Shown: positions 9,807 to 20,965 of the stretch, one piece after another | Position numbering within the stretch: the first letter of the stretch is position 1 | Layout: each line of letters opens with the position of its first letter | Origin: Panicum virgatum | Lineage: Eukaryota; Streptophyta; Magnoliopsida; Poales; Poaceae | NCBI RefSeq assembly: GCF_016808335.1 | Contig: NC_053153.1 | Span: forward strand, 32,175,172-32,239,171 | Direction: 5' to 3' | Length of the DNA stretch: 64,000 nt | Program-made: the position numbers and the translations under genes | Notes under the pieces: model-generated | Database searches by the model: none | Told to the model about the DNA's origin: nothing | What the model saw: only the letters and a program-made list of their open reading frames with translations

Positions 9807-10800
9807 CAGAGGCGGAGCTACCCATCATGCAGGGTGGGGCAGCTGCCCCAGCTACCGGCGGAGCCGCGCAGCAGAACCCTCCCTCCCTTCGGCCCCTGCC
9901 AAGTGCCATGGCGATGGCATTCCAGGCGGCGGCGACGCCGATTTGTCTATCTGCTAGATGAGGAAGAAGACATGTTTTTGGGCTGATGGCTAGTCAAGAC
10001 GGGCAGGTGGCCCATTTGGTTTTTGGCCCACTGACCGCAGTCAAGTTCCCCGCAGCGGCCCGATGCCTCCTCCGCTGCATCGCTCTTCTGTCTGCTCCGC
10101 CCCGATACCCAATGGCCGGCCAGGAGCCGGCGGAGGAACCCTAGCCGATGGCGACCAGCTCCTCTCGCCCCCTCCCCTGCATCCCCTCCCTCCATCTGTG
10201 GCAGCGGCAGTGCCAGGAGGGGTCGATCTTGTCGCCGTGGAGGAGCCGCTTCTTCCTCTTCCTGGGACCAGAGGCGCGCTGGCGCGGCGGGGGCGGTGCA
10301 GCAGCAGCAGCTGGGGCCCTCCGGGGGCTCCGGGAGTGCAGAAGCGCGGGCCGCGCGCCGGCGTCGCTGCGGCTGCGCCTCGGCAGGGCCGGGCGCCGGG
10401 AGGAGTTCGGCACGCCGGCACCCTCGTGGAAGATGGACGACAAGGGATCTCGGGAGGATGCGGCACATGTGGGCACTGCATTGGCGGCGGCGAGGAGTCT
10501 GGCGTCGGCCTCGGCGCGGCAGCTGGGCGCTAGGCTCTGGGAGATTCACAAAATCGCGCGGGAGGACCGCCGGCACAGGCCGCGATGCGGGAGGGCGTCG
10601 CCGCCGTTCGGGAGCACGACAGCGGTGGGGAATTCGACCAGGTGAGGGTCTCTCGTCCGTTCTTCCTTCATTCACCCGCGTGGCATGGCAAGCAATCGAA
10701 GTGGGATGGAATTGCTGCCGATTCTGTGGCTTACTCCTTTTCTGCTCTTGCGGCGAACATGCTCTGCCCCAGCTAAAATTCTGGGCTAGCTCCGCCACTG
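9807..10800. mobile_element. hAT-type TIR element (994 bp) with captured sequence
   Basis: Termini CAGAGGCGGAGCTA and, inverted, CAGTGGCGGAGCTA (one mismatch). The flanks are ggcggcga (9799-9806) and ggcggcaa (10801-10808), an 8-bp target duplication with one change, as expected for hAT. The same terminal motif marks the MITE at 26377-26518. No transposase is present. The interior is a GC-rich block on the plus strand that resembles a host exon. Confidence 0.7.
10400..10641 (+). pseudogene. Captured exon resembling At5g41620-like coiled-coil proteins
   Basis: The plus-strand frame 10148-10645 contains LRLGRAGRREEFGTPAPSWK and then ASASARQLGARLWEIHKI. The GTPxPxWK and SARxLxAxLWEI motifs recall the N-terminal region of the plant At5g41620/USO1-like family of unknown function. 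A splice donor (gaccag|gtgagg, 10641/10642) follows, as in an exon carried off with its intron edge. The identification comes from motif memory and is tentative. Confidence 0.4.
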
Positions 10801-10808
10801 GGCGGCAA

Positions 10809-11690
10809 GGAGACCAAGTGCGGGTGCAGGAGAGGAGGAGGATGATGGGGGAGCCGACGACCGGGTAGAGCGAGATACTGCACCGGCGGAGGGCGCGAAT
10901 CGGCCTGTGGCAACTCGAATCGGGGCGGTCGGTCGTGCTGCGGGGTTGCAGAAGTTTGAACCCTAGGCACTGGGCGAGAGAGGGGAGAGGTGGTGGAGGT
11001 GAAGACTTGGGGGGCAGCGGCCGACAATGAGCCGTTGGGGCGGCTGCTGTATACCCTCTAGCTGAACAGCTACACCGGGCCTTCCGAACGGCTTGATTGC
11101 ATAGCCGGAGCCCAGCAGCTGGATTCAGCCCACGGCAGCCAATGGCCTAGCTGAACATGGTGATTAGCAATAATACTATGTGCTGACGTTAATTTTTTAA
11201 TTTTTTGGTTCGGTACAAAATGGTAGAAAATTGTATAAAATGATAAAAATTGTAGATAATGGTAGAAAATCATAAAAAATGGTAGAAAAATGTGAAACAT
11301 TGTAGAAAACTGTAGGAAATTTCCATATCACATTGTACAAACATTTTTTTGAAAGATATTTGGAAATTATTCAGCTGGGACAATGGAATTTATTAGCTAA
11401 CAGAATGATAACCAACCTCTACATTATTATTTCATAATACTAGATATTAATCACATTGATGACACGTAGAAGCTTATGCAACTTAGATACTCCACGACAC
11501 TCTTCAGCAATAAACAAAAAAAGGGGTATACATCCATGAAGTGACAACGAATGAACACATACACCGCATGCTTGCTTGAAAAGGGTAATTAGTTACTACT
11601 CGCGACTTATTATACTACTAGCTGCCATATAGATATAGCACGTAGTAGCGTTGATGAACAAGGTAGACGCATATCTGTTTCGTCCCTCGT
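10809..11690. other. Unassigned spacer with an A-rich short repeat
   Basis: GC-rich to about 11060, then AT-rich. From about 11215 to 11320 there are imperfect copies of an 11-mer like atggtagaaaa. No gene seen. Confidence 0.4.
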
Positions 11691-11775
11691 TCATCTCTCT
11701 GCTCTGCGGGAGATAGACCAAACAGCGCGAGCATGAATGGTCGTGGTCTCCCTGACCCCAATCATGAGCTGGTCA

Positions 11776-12203
11776 TCACGCTCCGGCGACCGGCTCGAAG
11801 TACTTGAGCTTCCAGTCCTGCGACCCCCCCCCCCCCCCCCCAGCACGCCCCACACGAGCGCCTGGCAGGTGCCGAGCGGCGGGGCCACGCGCAGCACGAG
11901 CAGGTAGTCCACCCCGCCGCCCTCCGCCGGCCGCGTCGACGCCGATACGACGCGTTCCAGCCTCGGCACCGGCTTGATCCCTTGCCACATGCTGTGCACC
12001 ATCACCGCGAACCTGCCCACCTTCCAGTAGAACGCGCCGCCCTCCGGCACGGGAGCGCCGCCGTGGTGCTGCTCCCGCCGCTCCTCGACCGCAACCGCGG
12101 CGGCATCGCCCCGCAGGGAGGGCGGCGCGCCGCCGGAGGTGCGCGCGGCGAGGAGGAGCGGGACGACGAGGAAGACGAAGAGCAGCGACCACGACCTCAT
12201 CAT
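11776..12203 (-). CDS. Secreted cystatin-like protein 1, frame broken at a poly(G) run
   Basis: Starts at 12203 with MMRSWSLLFVFLVVPLLLAA, a clear signal peptide, followed by a cystatin-like domain: KVGRFAVMVHSMWQGIKPVP (the FAV helix of phytocystatins), DYLLVLRVAPPLGTCQALVWGV (beta strands), then SQDWKLKYFEPVAGA. The last part is in another frame: a coding-strand run of 18 G (11824-11841) puts the reading frame off by one, and 16 or 19 G would restore it. The unshifted frame runs to 11691 with an unrelated tail. The canonical QxVxG inhibitory loop is absent, so protease inhibition is doubtful. The domain is like that of the gene at 20966-21349, on the same strand 9 kb away. A TATA box lies about 90 bp upstream. 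I infer a host gene, either with a homopolymer sequencing error or a real slippage mutation. Confidence 0.6.
11824..11841 (-). repeat. Poly(C) run of 18 bases in the cystatin-like gene
   Basis: An uninterrupted C18 on the plus strand, encoding a Gly run just before the last beta strand of the cystatin-like protein. Its length decides the frame of the C terminus. Confidence 0.9.
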
Positions 12204-12287
12204 CGCGCCTCTCTCTCGATCGATAGCTAGGCACTAGAGATCGAGCAGCACACGATGAGTTGAGGCAAGTGCATGCGGGAGGCCTAG

Positions 12288-12295
12288 TATTTATA
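12288..12295 (-). promoter_or_regulatory. TATA box of cystatin-like gene 1
   Basis: TATAAATA on the minus strand, about 90 bp upstream of the start codon at 12203. Confidence 0.65.
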
Positions 12296-12735
12296 GCGTG
12301 GCGAGCCATGGACACGGGTTGCATAGATGGCCGTCCGAGCATGGTTTACGGCGCGTGCCTCCGACGTCGACCTCGTGGCGAAACGACAAGCAGTGGGCGC
12401 TGAGTCTTCGGAGGCGTCGCGAATCCCGAGGCGGGAGAGGACACGGCGGGAAAGGGGGTACGGTCTTCGGCTTGCGATGCAAGCGACGTCAGCGGCTTCT
12501 CTCTATTGGCCATGATCTTGACCGAGGGTGCCATTAGGCGACCCTACTCTCTCCAGCAAGTGTTAACGATCGAGCTAGACTTTGCATGCAATGAAATAGA
12601 GGGGTTTTTGTATGTTCATCGTCTCGCGAGCAATTCCTGGGGGTCAAATAAGACACTTGCGTCGCCTAGTACCAGGGATACTACTGTGGCGTCGACGATC
12701 ATGGGCAGCTAGGGATTAGGGTAGGGGTAGATCAA

Positions 12736-13037
12736 GGCCCCGTTTGGGAGGGCTTCAACAGCGGCTTCACGAGCGGCTCCAGGTAAAACCCTCCCAAACG
12801 TTTGTTTTGTAACCGGCTTCACGTGTGAAGCCGGTCCTGAAGACATCGGCGGCTTACACAGGCAAGGTGAAGCTATGAAATCGTGGCTTCACGCGGCTTA
12901 CACATCAATCTAACAAGTGAAGCTGTTTTGCCAAACATTTTCTAAAACGGCTCTAACTCCACCAGAGAAGCCGCTCCATCTGAGGAGCCAGAGCCGGAGC
13001 TGTTTTTGGAAAAACCGGAGCCCTGCCAAACAGGCCC
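12736..13037. mobile_element. hAT MITE (about 300 bp)
   Basis: Starts GGCCCCGTTTGGGAGGGCTTC-like and ends with the inverted form (gccctgccaaacaggccc). The flanks tagatcaa (12728-12735) and caaatcaa (13038-13045) match 6 of 8 bases, an old hAT-type duplication. The interior is a diffuse palindrome of ggcttcac/gtgaagcc motifs with no coding capacity. Confidence 0.65.
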
Positions 13038-13149
13038 CAAATCAAAGAGTAGTCTCTATATATATCTGCTACAGAAGCTTTATTGTGCCTACGATCCTGT
13101 TTCCATGCTGGCTATAGTGGCGATTGATTTTTTAGATTAAGAAAAAGTT

Positions 13150-13695
13150 CCGGCCTCAAGCATTCATTATTTTTGCAACCAGCTCTAGCCACATCCTCAA
13201 CTTATCTCCCACTTGAGCTCGCCTGAAAGAAATATTCAGTGGCCTAGTGTTTAGCACATTAGCTACTGTTTTGTTCTTTTTTCTAGCAATATTGTACAAG
13301 GACGGGTATTGAAGCATCAATGGTTCGTTTCCCAACCCAAAGGTCTTCCCAAAACCTGTACCGGCTTCCATTCCGTACAATAAATCTCCCACATGGTAAG
13401 AAGAAATTTTTAATGTCAGTAATCCTTTCCATAATTGAGAATATCCTGGCTTCTTGACCACTTGGGATAATACCTTATTATCTATGTATTTTCTCTTGAG
13501 CATGTTTTGCCACATTCCTTCATCATTGAGGAGTTTGAAAAGCCACTTGCTTAGCAAACAGATATTTTGAAATTCAAGGTTTGTGATACCCAAACCCCTT
13601 GCACACTTGGGTGTATAGAGAATGCTCCATTTTGAAAGTCTATATTTCTTTTGATGGTCATCACACCGCCAGAAAAAATCTAGACCTGTAATAAT
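13150..13695 (-). pseudogene. LINE (non-LTR retrotransposon) reverse-transcriptase C-terminal fragment
   Basis: The minus frame 13593-13156 reads GITNLEFQNICLLSKWLFKL, KKPGYSQLWKGLLTLK, GNEPLMLQYPSLYNIARKKN and LNISFRRAQVGDKLRMWLEL, the region between the RT thumb and zf-RVT of plant L1-type LINEs. An upstream piece in another frame (FFWRCDDHQKKYRLSKWSIL) extends it to about 13695. There is no start, no catalytic RT motif and at least one frameshift, so it is a dead fragment. Confidence 0.8.
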
Positions 13696-13698
13696 CTA

Positions 13699-15076
13699 TG
13701 AAAGGACCGTGACATCCTAAGAGCAGGGTGAATTAGGTGTTCTAAAATTAAGACTCTAAGCACATATAAAAACCTATTACAATCTTTTTCTAGATGTGCA
13801 CTATATTTTTCTATGTGTTGCTATCTCTACGACAAAAGACTTTTGCACCCTAGATTCCAATCCTATAAACTACACAAGCTAATCTAGGAAGGGTAAAAAG
13901 CAAATGTAGGTGCAAAGTAAATGCGGTTGAGAATGCAAACTCCCGGCGTGGTAACATGGCTATTATTACTGAGATATCGGAAAGCAACACTTTCCACTAG
14001 TCCTCGTTGTTGGAGCCCCACTCAAGGGAATGCCCGTGCAAGGTCATAAACTCCCCGGTACAGTAACTCCATGGATAGCTGACGGGCCTTTTCCACGCGT
14101 AAGTGGGTCTCCGCCTTGCCTCTCCCGGTTGCTCCCCACTGTCTTCACTAGGTAGAGATTTGGCAAATTGCTGAGGGCCTCTCCTCCCTCTGACAAGTAC
14201 TGGCGGCCTCTCCACAAACTCGGTTGAGGGTCTCGCAAGACTTACAAGACCCAGATTTACAACACTTGGTGTGCGCAAGCACCGATAGAAAAGAGGTGTG
14301 CAAACCTCTCCTAACTCTAGGCTAATCCCAAAAGCAATACGCTAATAGGCCTAAACTAGCACTAATAAAGACCTAAGCCTTATGCTAATTGACTAAATCT
14401 TCTCTTGATTACTTTGGTGACTAGAGCACTTGTGTGAGTGTGGAAACCAAGCCTTCAGCTTCTCTGAGCTCTAACACCCTTGAAATGGCCGGGCAATGGC
14501 GTATAAATAGCCCCAACCAAAGAAACTAGCTGTTGACCAACAGGTAGAGAATCTGCCTTGACCGACTGATTTGGTTGCCTCATTATGCACAAACCGAATG
14601 AATCGGCCCCACTGTGCAGAGTAGGTATTGGGTGGCTGAGTTCCAGGCCCCATGAGCCTGACTGATTGATTCGGTCCTGCTCTAGTGGACATGACCGAAT
14701 GAATCGGTCATTCCAAAGTCGTTCTTCTTCCTCGTAGCATTGCCGATTGATTCAGTCTTCTTCTTATGGCCATGAGTGAATGGATCGGTCAATCCGGAAC
14801 CATCTATTACTGCTGCCCTTGCTCACCAATTGATTCGGTTCTTCTGTACCCTAATTGATTGAATTGGTCAATTATGTTGGTCAGTATTCTGCAATTGTTT
14901 TGCTTTGTTTCTTCGTGAGTCTTTCATACTTGATCATTTGAATGGCTTCCATTACATCCCTGGAACCAAGTAAACATGTTCATAGGTATATCTTGACAAA
15001 GTATTTGTCCTAATGGTTATGTTGTTGTTCAATCACCAAAATCACAAACAATGGCTTAGTGGACATTTTCCTTACA
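13699..15076 (-). repeat. 3' LTR of a SIRE/Maximus-type Copia element
   Basis: Read on the minus strand it starts TGTAAGGAAAATG right after a polypurine tract (accaaaaagagggagat) and ends TCCTTTCA, with TG...CA termini. Between about 14535 and 14880 there are eight or so imperfect copies of ACCGAATGAATCGGTC-like palindromes. The layout matches the LTR of element B at 36510 but the sequence is a different family. Minus-strand gag remnants follow on the right. The 5' LTR is missing. Confidence 0.7.
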
Positions 15077-17040
15077 ATCTCCCTCTTTTTGGTGATTGAT
15101 GACAACACAACCAAAGTAAGAGATGATAATACAAAATTAAAACAACTACTTGCTTAGATGCAATGCAAGAGCAAGAACATATGCTAATTGAAATATTCAT
15201 AGACAGTAATTGAAAAGATGAAGATGACCATACCTTGCTTTTACCCTATGAAATACGTATGGACATGAGACTCCCCCTCATTGTAATGTCACTTTTCACC
15301 CTTTCTTGTACCAAATTCTTGCAGTCTCCCTCAACATAGTGATATGAACTTACAACCAGCACTTGAGGTTCTTGTTTTCTTGCATGCTCCCCCTTAAGAG
15401 CAGCTCCCCTTAAGGTATACTTGCTTTGGTCGCTAAAATTCTCCCTTTTTGGAATCAAACACCGAAAAGGAAGGCATCAAAAGCACAATGGAGAGTTTCA
15501 TAGGTCATCATTTTTTGGATGTGGAAGGCAAACAAGATCAGGAACATGAAACTCACATAACATAGACTAAGCTCCCCCTAAGTGTGTGCATTTATTATGG
15601 TGGAAGGCAAAGTATATGCAAAATGAGTCAATTAAGAAAAGATGAGGAGATTAATCTATATTATGCATGGAGATAGCTTAAAATGAATTAAAAGATATGG
15701 AATCAATGAAAACAAAGATACCAACATAAGTTGAAACCAATTGAAGAGAGAATTCTGCATATCTCCAGGGATTCTTCTTCTTCAGACTACACACATGGTA
15801 AGCTTGTAAATAGGGTTAAACTCAAAATAATAAACCATAAGATAGCTCCCCCTAAAAGTATGCATACAAGAATTTTGAATTACTTGTGAGAGACATGCAC
15901 TAGTAACATTGGGAATTTATCCTGTGACTTAGTTTTGGCACATAAGATCCATTTTCCTTCAACTAATAAACCATGTAGGTTGCTCACGGGTTAGAGAGAA
16001 ACACAAGCAACCTATCATATGAAATATTACTCTAGGCAATACAAAGGAATTTAAATATGCTGATGCAATCCTTGACAGGTATAGGGACTAGATGCTAATT
16101 GAAATTTCAAGGAAGTACATCTAATTACCTAAGATACCTATGAAGGATTTGGGTATTGGATAGATGAATAGTTTCCTATTTGCTCCAACTTTTGGTGTAC
16201 TTGGCTTTTGCTCGAATTGCTCATATTGTGTAACCAAGTCTCCAAATCCTCCTGAGTCCCTTGGACTCTAAGTCGCCTTTGGAACCCAAACCTTCTTGGA
16301 TCCCTTCATGGTAGTTATGATTTCCTTGGCACCCAAATAGGTTGGTTCCACCCCTTGCCTTGCTTATGGATTAAGCGAGCCACCATGCACCTTGGCATCG
16401 TTCTTCTTGAGGAGATAGGGTGTGCTCTTCTTCTTGTCAACTTTCAAGTATGGTTTGGTGTTGGAGTTGACTTTCTTCTTATTTTATTCCTTTTTTTATT
16501 CTTGCACTCATAGGACTTGTGGCCTTCTTGATGGCATAAGTAACAATGTTATCTTGAGAAGGTTTTTTCTTGCACTCATGACAAATTTTCTCAACTTTGT
16601 CAAGTCTTTAGAGAGCTTTTCCACTCCTTGCTTGAGCTCTTCATTTTCATGTGCAATAAGATCATCACAAGTTTCTACGACAACACCCTCAATGCAAATC
16701 TCATTGCAAAAGGGCGAGCTTGATTCATCAATTAAATCAATACAAGAAGTGGAGGCATCCTTTTTAGATTCATTGATTTTGATGCTTTTTTTAGAGGTAG
16801 CTTTAGTTTGTTCAAGAATCTCAATTTTCTTGGTAAGCTCATCATTTTGATGAATGATCATATCAATATTTTTGGCCAATTCTTTATAATTGGATGATGA
16901 GCTAGCCAATTTTTCTTTGTGGTCTTGTTTTCAGAAAGTAACTTTGTTATAGCTCCCTCTCGAGTGCGAACAAGATCAACAAGTTCATGAAGAGAAGGGC
17001 AAGAGTCATGATCACTTATATTGCTATCACTCATACCTTG
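15077..17040 (-). pseudogene. Internal remnant of the same Copia element (gag coiled-coil, pol deleted)
   Basis: 15077-16200 is AT-rich with repeated ctccccct blocks, as in the noncoding 3' region of SIRE-type elements. From 16900 down to 16508 the minus frame reads DASTSCIDLIDESSSPFC and CDDLIAHENEELKQGVEKLS; 17040-16930 reads SDSNISDHDSCPSLHELVDL. These are the gag coiled-coil segments of SIRE/Maximus Copia elements; QRRLRVQ-like gag-end sequence appears near 16270. Pol is entirely absent, so a large deletion joined gag to the 3' noncoding region. Confidence 0.65.
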
Positions 17041-18739
17041 GGTACAGTGGGTGTGTAAAAGTTCTCCCGTTTGGTAGAGAAGAATGGCCTTGTATGCAAG
17101 CAAATTGTGAACTTTTACAATTTCATACACTCATATATCTTTCGTACTCATATAGTCATATTGTGGGGCTTGCAAGCAAATGTGAACTTTTACCGTACTC
17201 ATATATCTCCCGTTTGGTACCGTGGGTGTGTAAAAGTTGTAACGACTCTCTGCTGATAACACGAAGAACTGAAAGCTGCACGACAACCAAAGTTAAAAAG
17301 AAGCTAGTGAGTAACTAAAATATAAATATGGTTAGAAATGAATTTAGTACCTCCGGACTCAGGGGTGCAGATTAGTACTGTAGACACGTGAGAGAAAATA
17401 TAAATATACGAGGCATCAACAAGTACGTCAAGAATATACTAATATGTGTGTATAACGGAGTTTTGCTTTCATATGACATGACATGGCTCTCGATGTAATA
17501 TAAGTAAACAACCCAATATAGAAACATCACTAATAATTTATTTCTCTTGCCCGGAAATCAATACTGATGTATACATACAGTATTTTATTTTCTCAGGAAA
17601 ATAATGTTCACTGGTTTAATTATTTACCGGACCTCAAGTTGGCGTTGCATCAATCTCCAGAATGAATATTAGTTTTATAATTAATCTACATTTACCAACC
17701 TAAATGGTAAGATTCTCTTTGCAAAAAAATTTCGGCACAATTTTCACCAACTAAACACCCCCATAGAGAAGAAATACAGGAAGGGGAGAACCTAGGGAGG
17801 AAGAGGGACAAGAAAGGTGGATTTGGTGTCTGTAGTTTTATTGGATAGCCATGGGTTTATACAGGTGCACATCCCCTGCACATCCATAAATATTTTTTGT
17901 TGTACCACGTACAGTCCCATGTCATGGAGCAATGGATGGGATCCCTACTACCTCCCATCTTCGACACATGCATGTATAACTATGCTCAAGGCTTTCTCTC
18001 TTCTTACTAGTAGCTTCAAAGTTAAAGGGTGGATCAAAATCGCCCTTGCGAATAACATCATCTCCACTTCATGTAGCATGCATTCCGTGCATGGTTAGAA
18101 TGCACCTATATCTATTACTAAAGCGAATAAAATTTCTACCTAAATTTTTTAGTTTGGTCCGTCTTGTGTCATTGATGTGGGTCGTCCATCCCATATTCGA
18201 GTCGGACAAGCCATCTGTCCACGACTCGAACATGTAGATCCCTATATATCAATGTATACGTATTCGATATTTATACCAACTTTGTCTGTTGCTCCATGCA
18301 CAAACGTATTGGTCAATCTTGACCTATTTCTAAAGCACATAAGGTCTCCACCTGAATTTTTTTATTTGGTCCGTCTCAAATCAATTACATATGGGCCTAT
18401 GTAGATTTGGTATGATTTTTGGCCCTGGCGATTTCTAGATAGGAGTCGGGTCCTGAGTGCGCCGTACCCGTTGAGGCGTTGAGTAGTAAAAAAACTTCGA
18501 CTCCAAGTTCTGGTCCAAGAACCCGGACATAACATGAACAATCGATCAATATGTAGGAAGGCAATAAAAACAGGCCCGCAGGGGATAAAAAAAATTGACA
18601 CCAAATTATCACATAAATCTAAGAGGTTGTCGTAGAGAGAGATATCGGGCAGGTTGGCGTGAGTCGCTGCAGGGCCGCTCGCTGCGCTGGAATTTTATGG
18701 AGAAGGAAAAATGTCGTTGCTTTTCGGTGATCATGAAGG
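17041..18739. other. Unassigned spacer with local duplications
   Basis: 17041-17240 contains gtgggtgtgtaaaagtt and tctcccgtttggta twice each in scrambled order. 18110-18210 and 18325-18400 share a degenerate direct repeat (tctaaagc...tttggtccgtct), which may be Helitron debris. No gene recognised. Confidence 0.4.
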
Positions 18740-20231
18740 CACTAGACACCACTGCAGCCGGCCATGCACAAAAAGGCAATGGGCACCGGTTTGAAAGAGT
18801 CTTAGGTACCGGATTTCGAACCGGCACCCGAAACTGAGACCAAAGTTGTCGATCTAGGATACCGGGTTTTTCAACCGGTGCCTAAGGTCTTCTTCAGTAC
18901 CGGTTGAAAATAGCAACCGGTACCAAAAGCCATCACGCGCGTTCCGCATCCACCCCCATTCGCTCGCATCCTCTCCCGTTCCCCTCGCAGCCCCCACCAT
19001 CATTCGAAGAATCAACCATAAAATATAGATACAATCCATAGATTTCACAAATCATTCAAAGAATCGATCATCTTACAATCTATACAATTCCATATGCATC
19101 GCTATTTCAGAAAAATAAGAAAAAAAAAGAGAAAAAAATCACCCACGGCGGCGGCTTCTCCGAGCTCCTGCTGCCGGCGCTCGGGCGGCCGGCTCGGTTC
19201 CTAAGAGCAGGATCACACAAATCATCCACGAGAACAGATTTCCTTCCCAAAGAAACTTGCAGGCAGACCCATGGCCGGAATTGCGGCCCCTCCGCGGCGG
19301 CGCTCCCGTCCTCGGCCTCGCCGTGCACGTGCGACCGCAACAACTCTTGGTGGCTGGCCGCGGCAGCCTGCTGCTGCTCTCCCACTCTGGTTTTCCAATA
19401 GAAGAGAGATCAAGAACCGAATAGAAGTCGCGCCGACTAAAAAACTAAGAAGCACCGGCCGGGAAGCAAGAAGAGGAAGGAGGCGGTCTCACCTGGTCAC
19501 GGAGGACGTGGTGGGCCGTCCTTCCGCTCCACATCCACCTCCCCTGTCCTGCTGCTGCTCTGGCCGCGGATCCGCCTCCGCGTCCATCCTCTTCTCCATC
19601 CGGCCAGTTTCTTGGCGAAGCAGGTGGTGGTTTCTTGGCGAAGGAGGTGATTCTTGGCGAGGTGGCGCGGGTGCTCGTCGGTGAGGGAGGAGGGGAGGGG
19701 CAGAGCAGGGAGGGGCCTCGCCGGCCGGGAGTTGCTCGCCCGCCACAAAGCTCCTCGCCGCTGCGGAGACCCTCGCGCCGAGGATAAAGGTAGAGAGAGA
19801 TGATGAGAGGTAGAGAAATGAGGGGCAGAGAGATGAGAGGTCAGTGCCGACGCTCAGGGACTTAATAATATCGCGAGTTAGTCAATTTTTTGGGTGCCGG
19901 GTGGTTGTTTGAACCGGTACCTAAGGCTTGTCACCTTTATTGGCCCCAGATTGTGGTATGACCCGGTGCCGATGTCTGCTCCAAATTCATCGGGTTGTGC
20001 CATTACCCGGTGCCATTAATGCATGGGCCAATTGGAACCAGCTCATGGTTTTAACTGATGTCTTTGATATTCAATTGGTACCGGTTTTTTACGCGGCGCA
20101 AATTTTCGGCGCTTGGCGCAGGCCAAGAGTACCGGCTGTTGTTGCAACCGGTACTAATGCCTAGTATTAGTACCGGTTACAATATGAGCTGGTACTTTTG
20201 CCCTGGACCTTTGGCTCGTTTTCCAATAGTG
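18740..20231. mobile_element. Non-autonomous CACTA element, degenerate
   Basis: Ends with ggctcgttttccaatagtg at 20231, a diverged inverted CACTA terminus, and probably begins near CACTAGACACC (18740). Subterminal repeats on ACCGGT (for example ttcaaccggtgcctaagg, gtaccggttgaaaatagcaa) crowd 18780-18930 and 19890-20215. The interior 18950-19790 has GC-rich ORFs on both strands without recognisable homology. No target duplication is visible. Confidence 0.6.
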
Positions 20232-20368
20232 ATGGCAGTATGGCACGTTGGCGGGCACAGGAGGTGACTGCGGACCCTACGTCGGGCATCACCGGCTATG
20301 TTATACATTGGTCCCTAGCTTGCTTCCTGCTGCCGGACGAGGTCGCGCACCTAACCTCCTATGTATAA

Positions 20369-20725
20369 TGTTTCAGTTATGTAATCTGTTTTACTCGTGT
20401 TTTCCTCAAGATCCGTAATAGAATCAATGATTCCACGGTCCGTCAATCGGAATCTGAACAAATCAATCCAAATCTCAATGGGAACCCAGACAACAAATAC
20501 TTCGCGCGGTCGAACGAAACATGGCTTGTACACGAAATGAAAGGGTATATATTACCCGTACTAACGCATGGACACGATGCTAGTATACATGAAAGACCAG
20601 AGCATGCAGAAGCCATCGCCAATTTATTAGATGATATACTAATAACTTATTATTTCATAATAGAACAGATACAACCCGGGGACATCAATTTTGATGCTAA
20701 AATAATTGGAATCCACTCTCTGTAA
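20369..20725 (+). other. Orphan 119-codon open frame, unknown
   Basis: Open from 20369 to the TAA at 20723-20725, with the first ATG at 20537. It reads NDSTVRQSESEQINPNLNG, NKYFARSNETWLVHEMKGY and ITYYFIIEQIQPGDINFDAK. The codon use is balanced and AT-leaning, unlike the GC-rich host genes nearby and unlike transposon debris, and the peptide looks protein-like rather than random. I do not recognise the family. A fragment inserted from an organelle, plasmid or virus-like source is possible but unsupported. Confidence 0.3.
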
Positions 20726-20965
20726 TCAACACCACAAAACTGAAACGAGCATCATCATCATCACGACACGACGAACTGAGCCAGCTATACATACTAGCTG
20801 ATCACCAGTCCGGCACACGCGCGACAATGCAAAGTATGCAAGAGAGATGATATACTACTACTAGTATATAGCTATCTAGCAGCAGGCTATAGCGGATTGC
20901 ATGCGGCATGATGTTATGAAGAAGCTGCTAGCAGCCAGCAAGCTAGCTGATGACCATCTCGATCA

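Noticed and set aside
9947..10798. 283-codon minus-strand ORF
   Set aside because: Lies antisense to the exon-like plus-strand sequence within the hAT element and begins at the TIR; no known domain.
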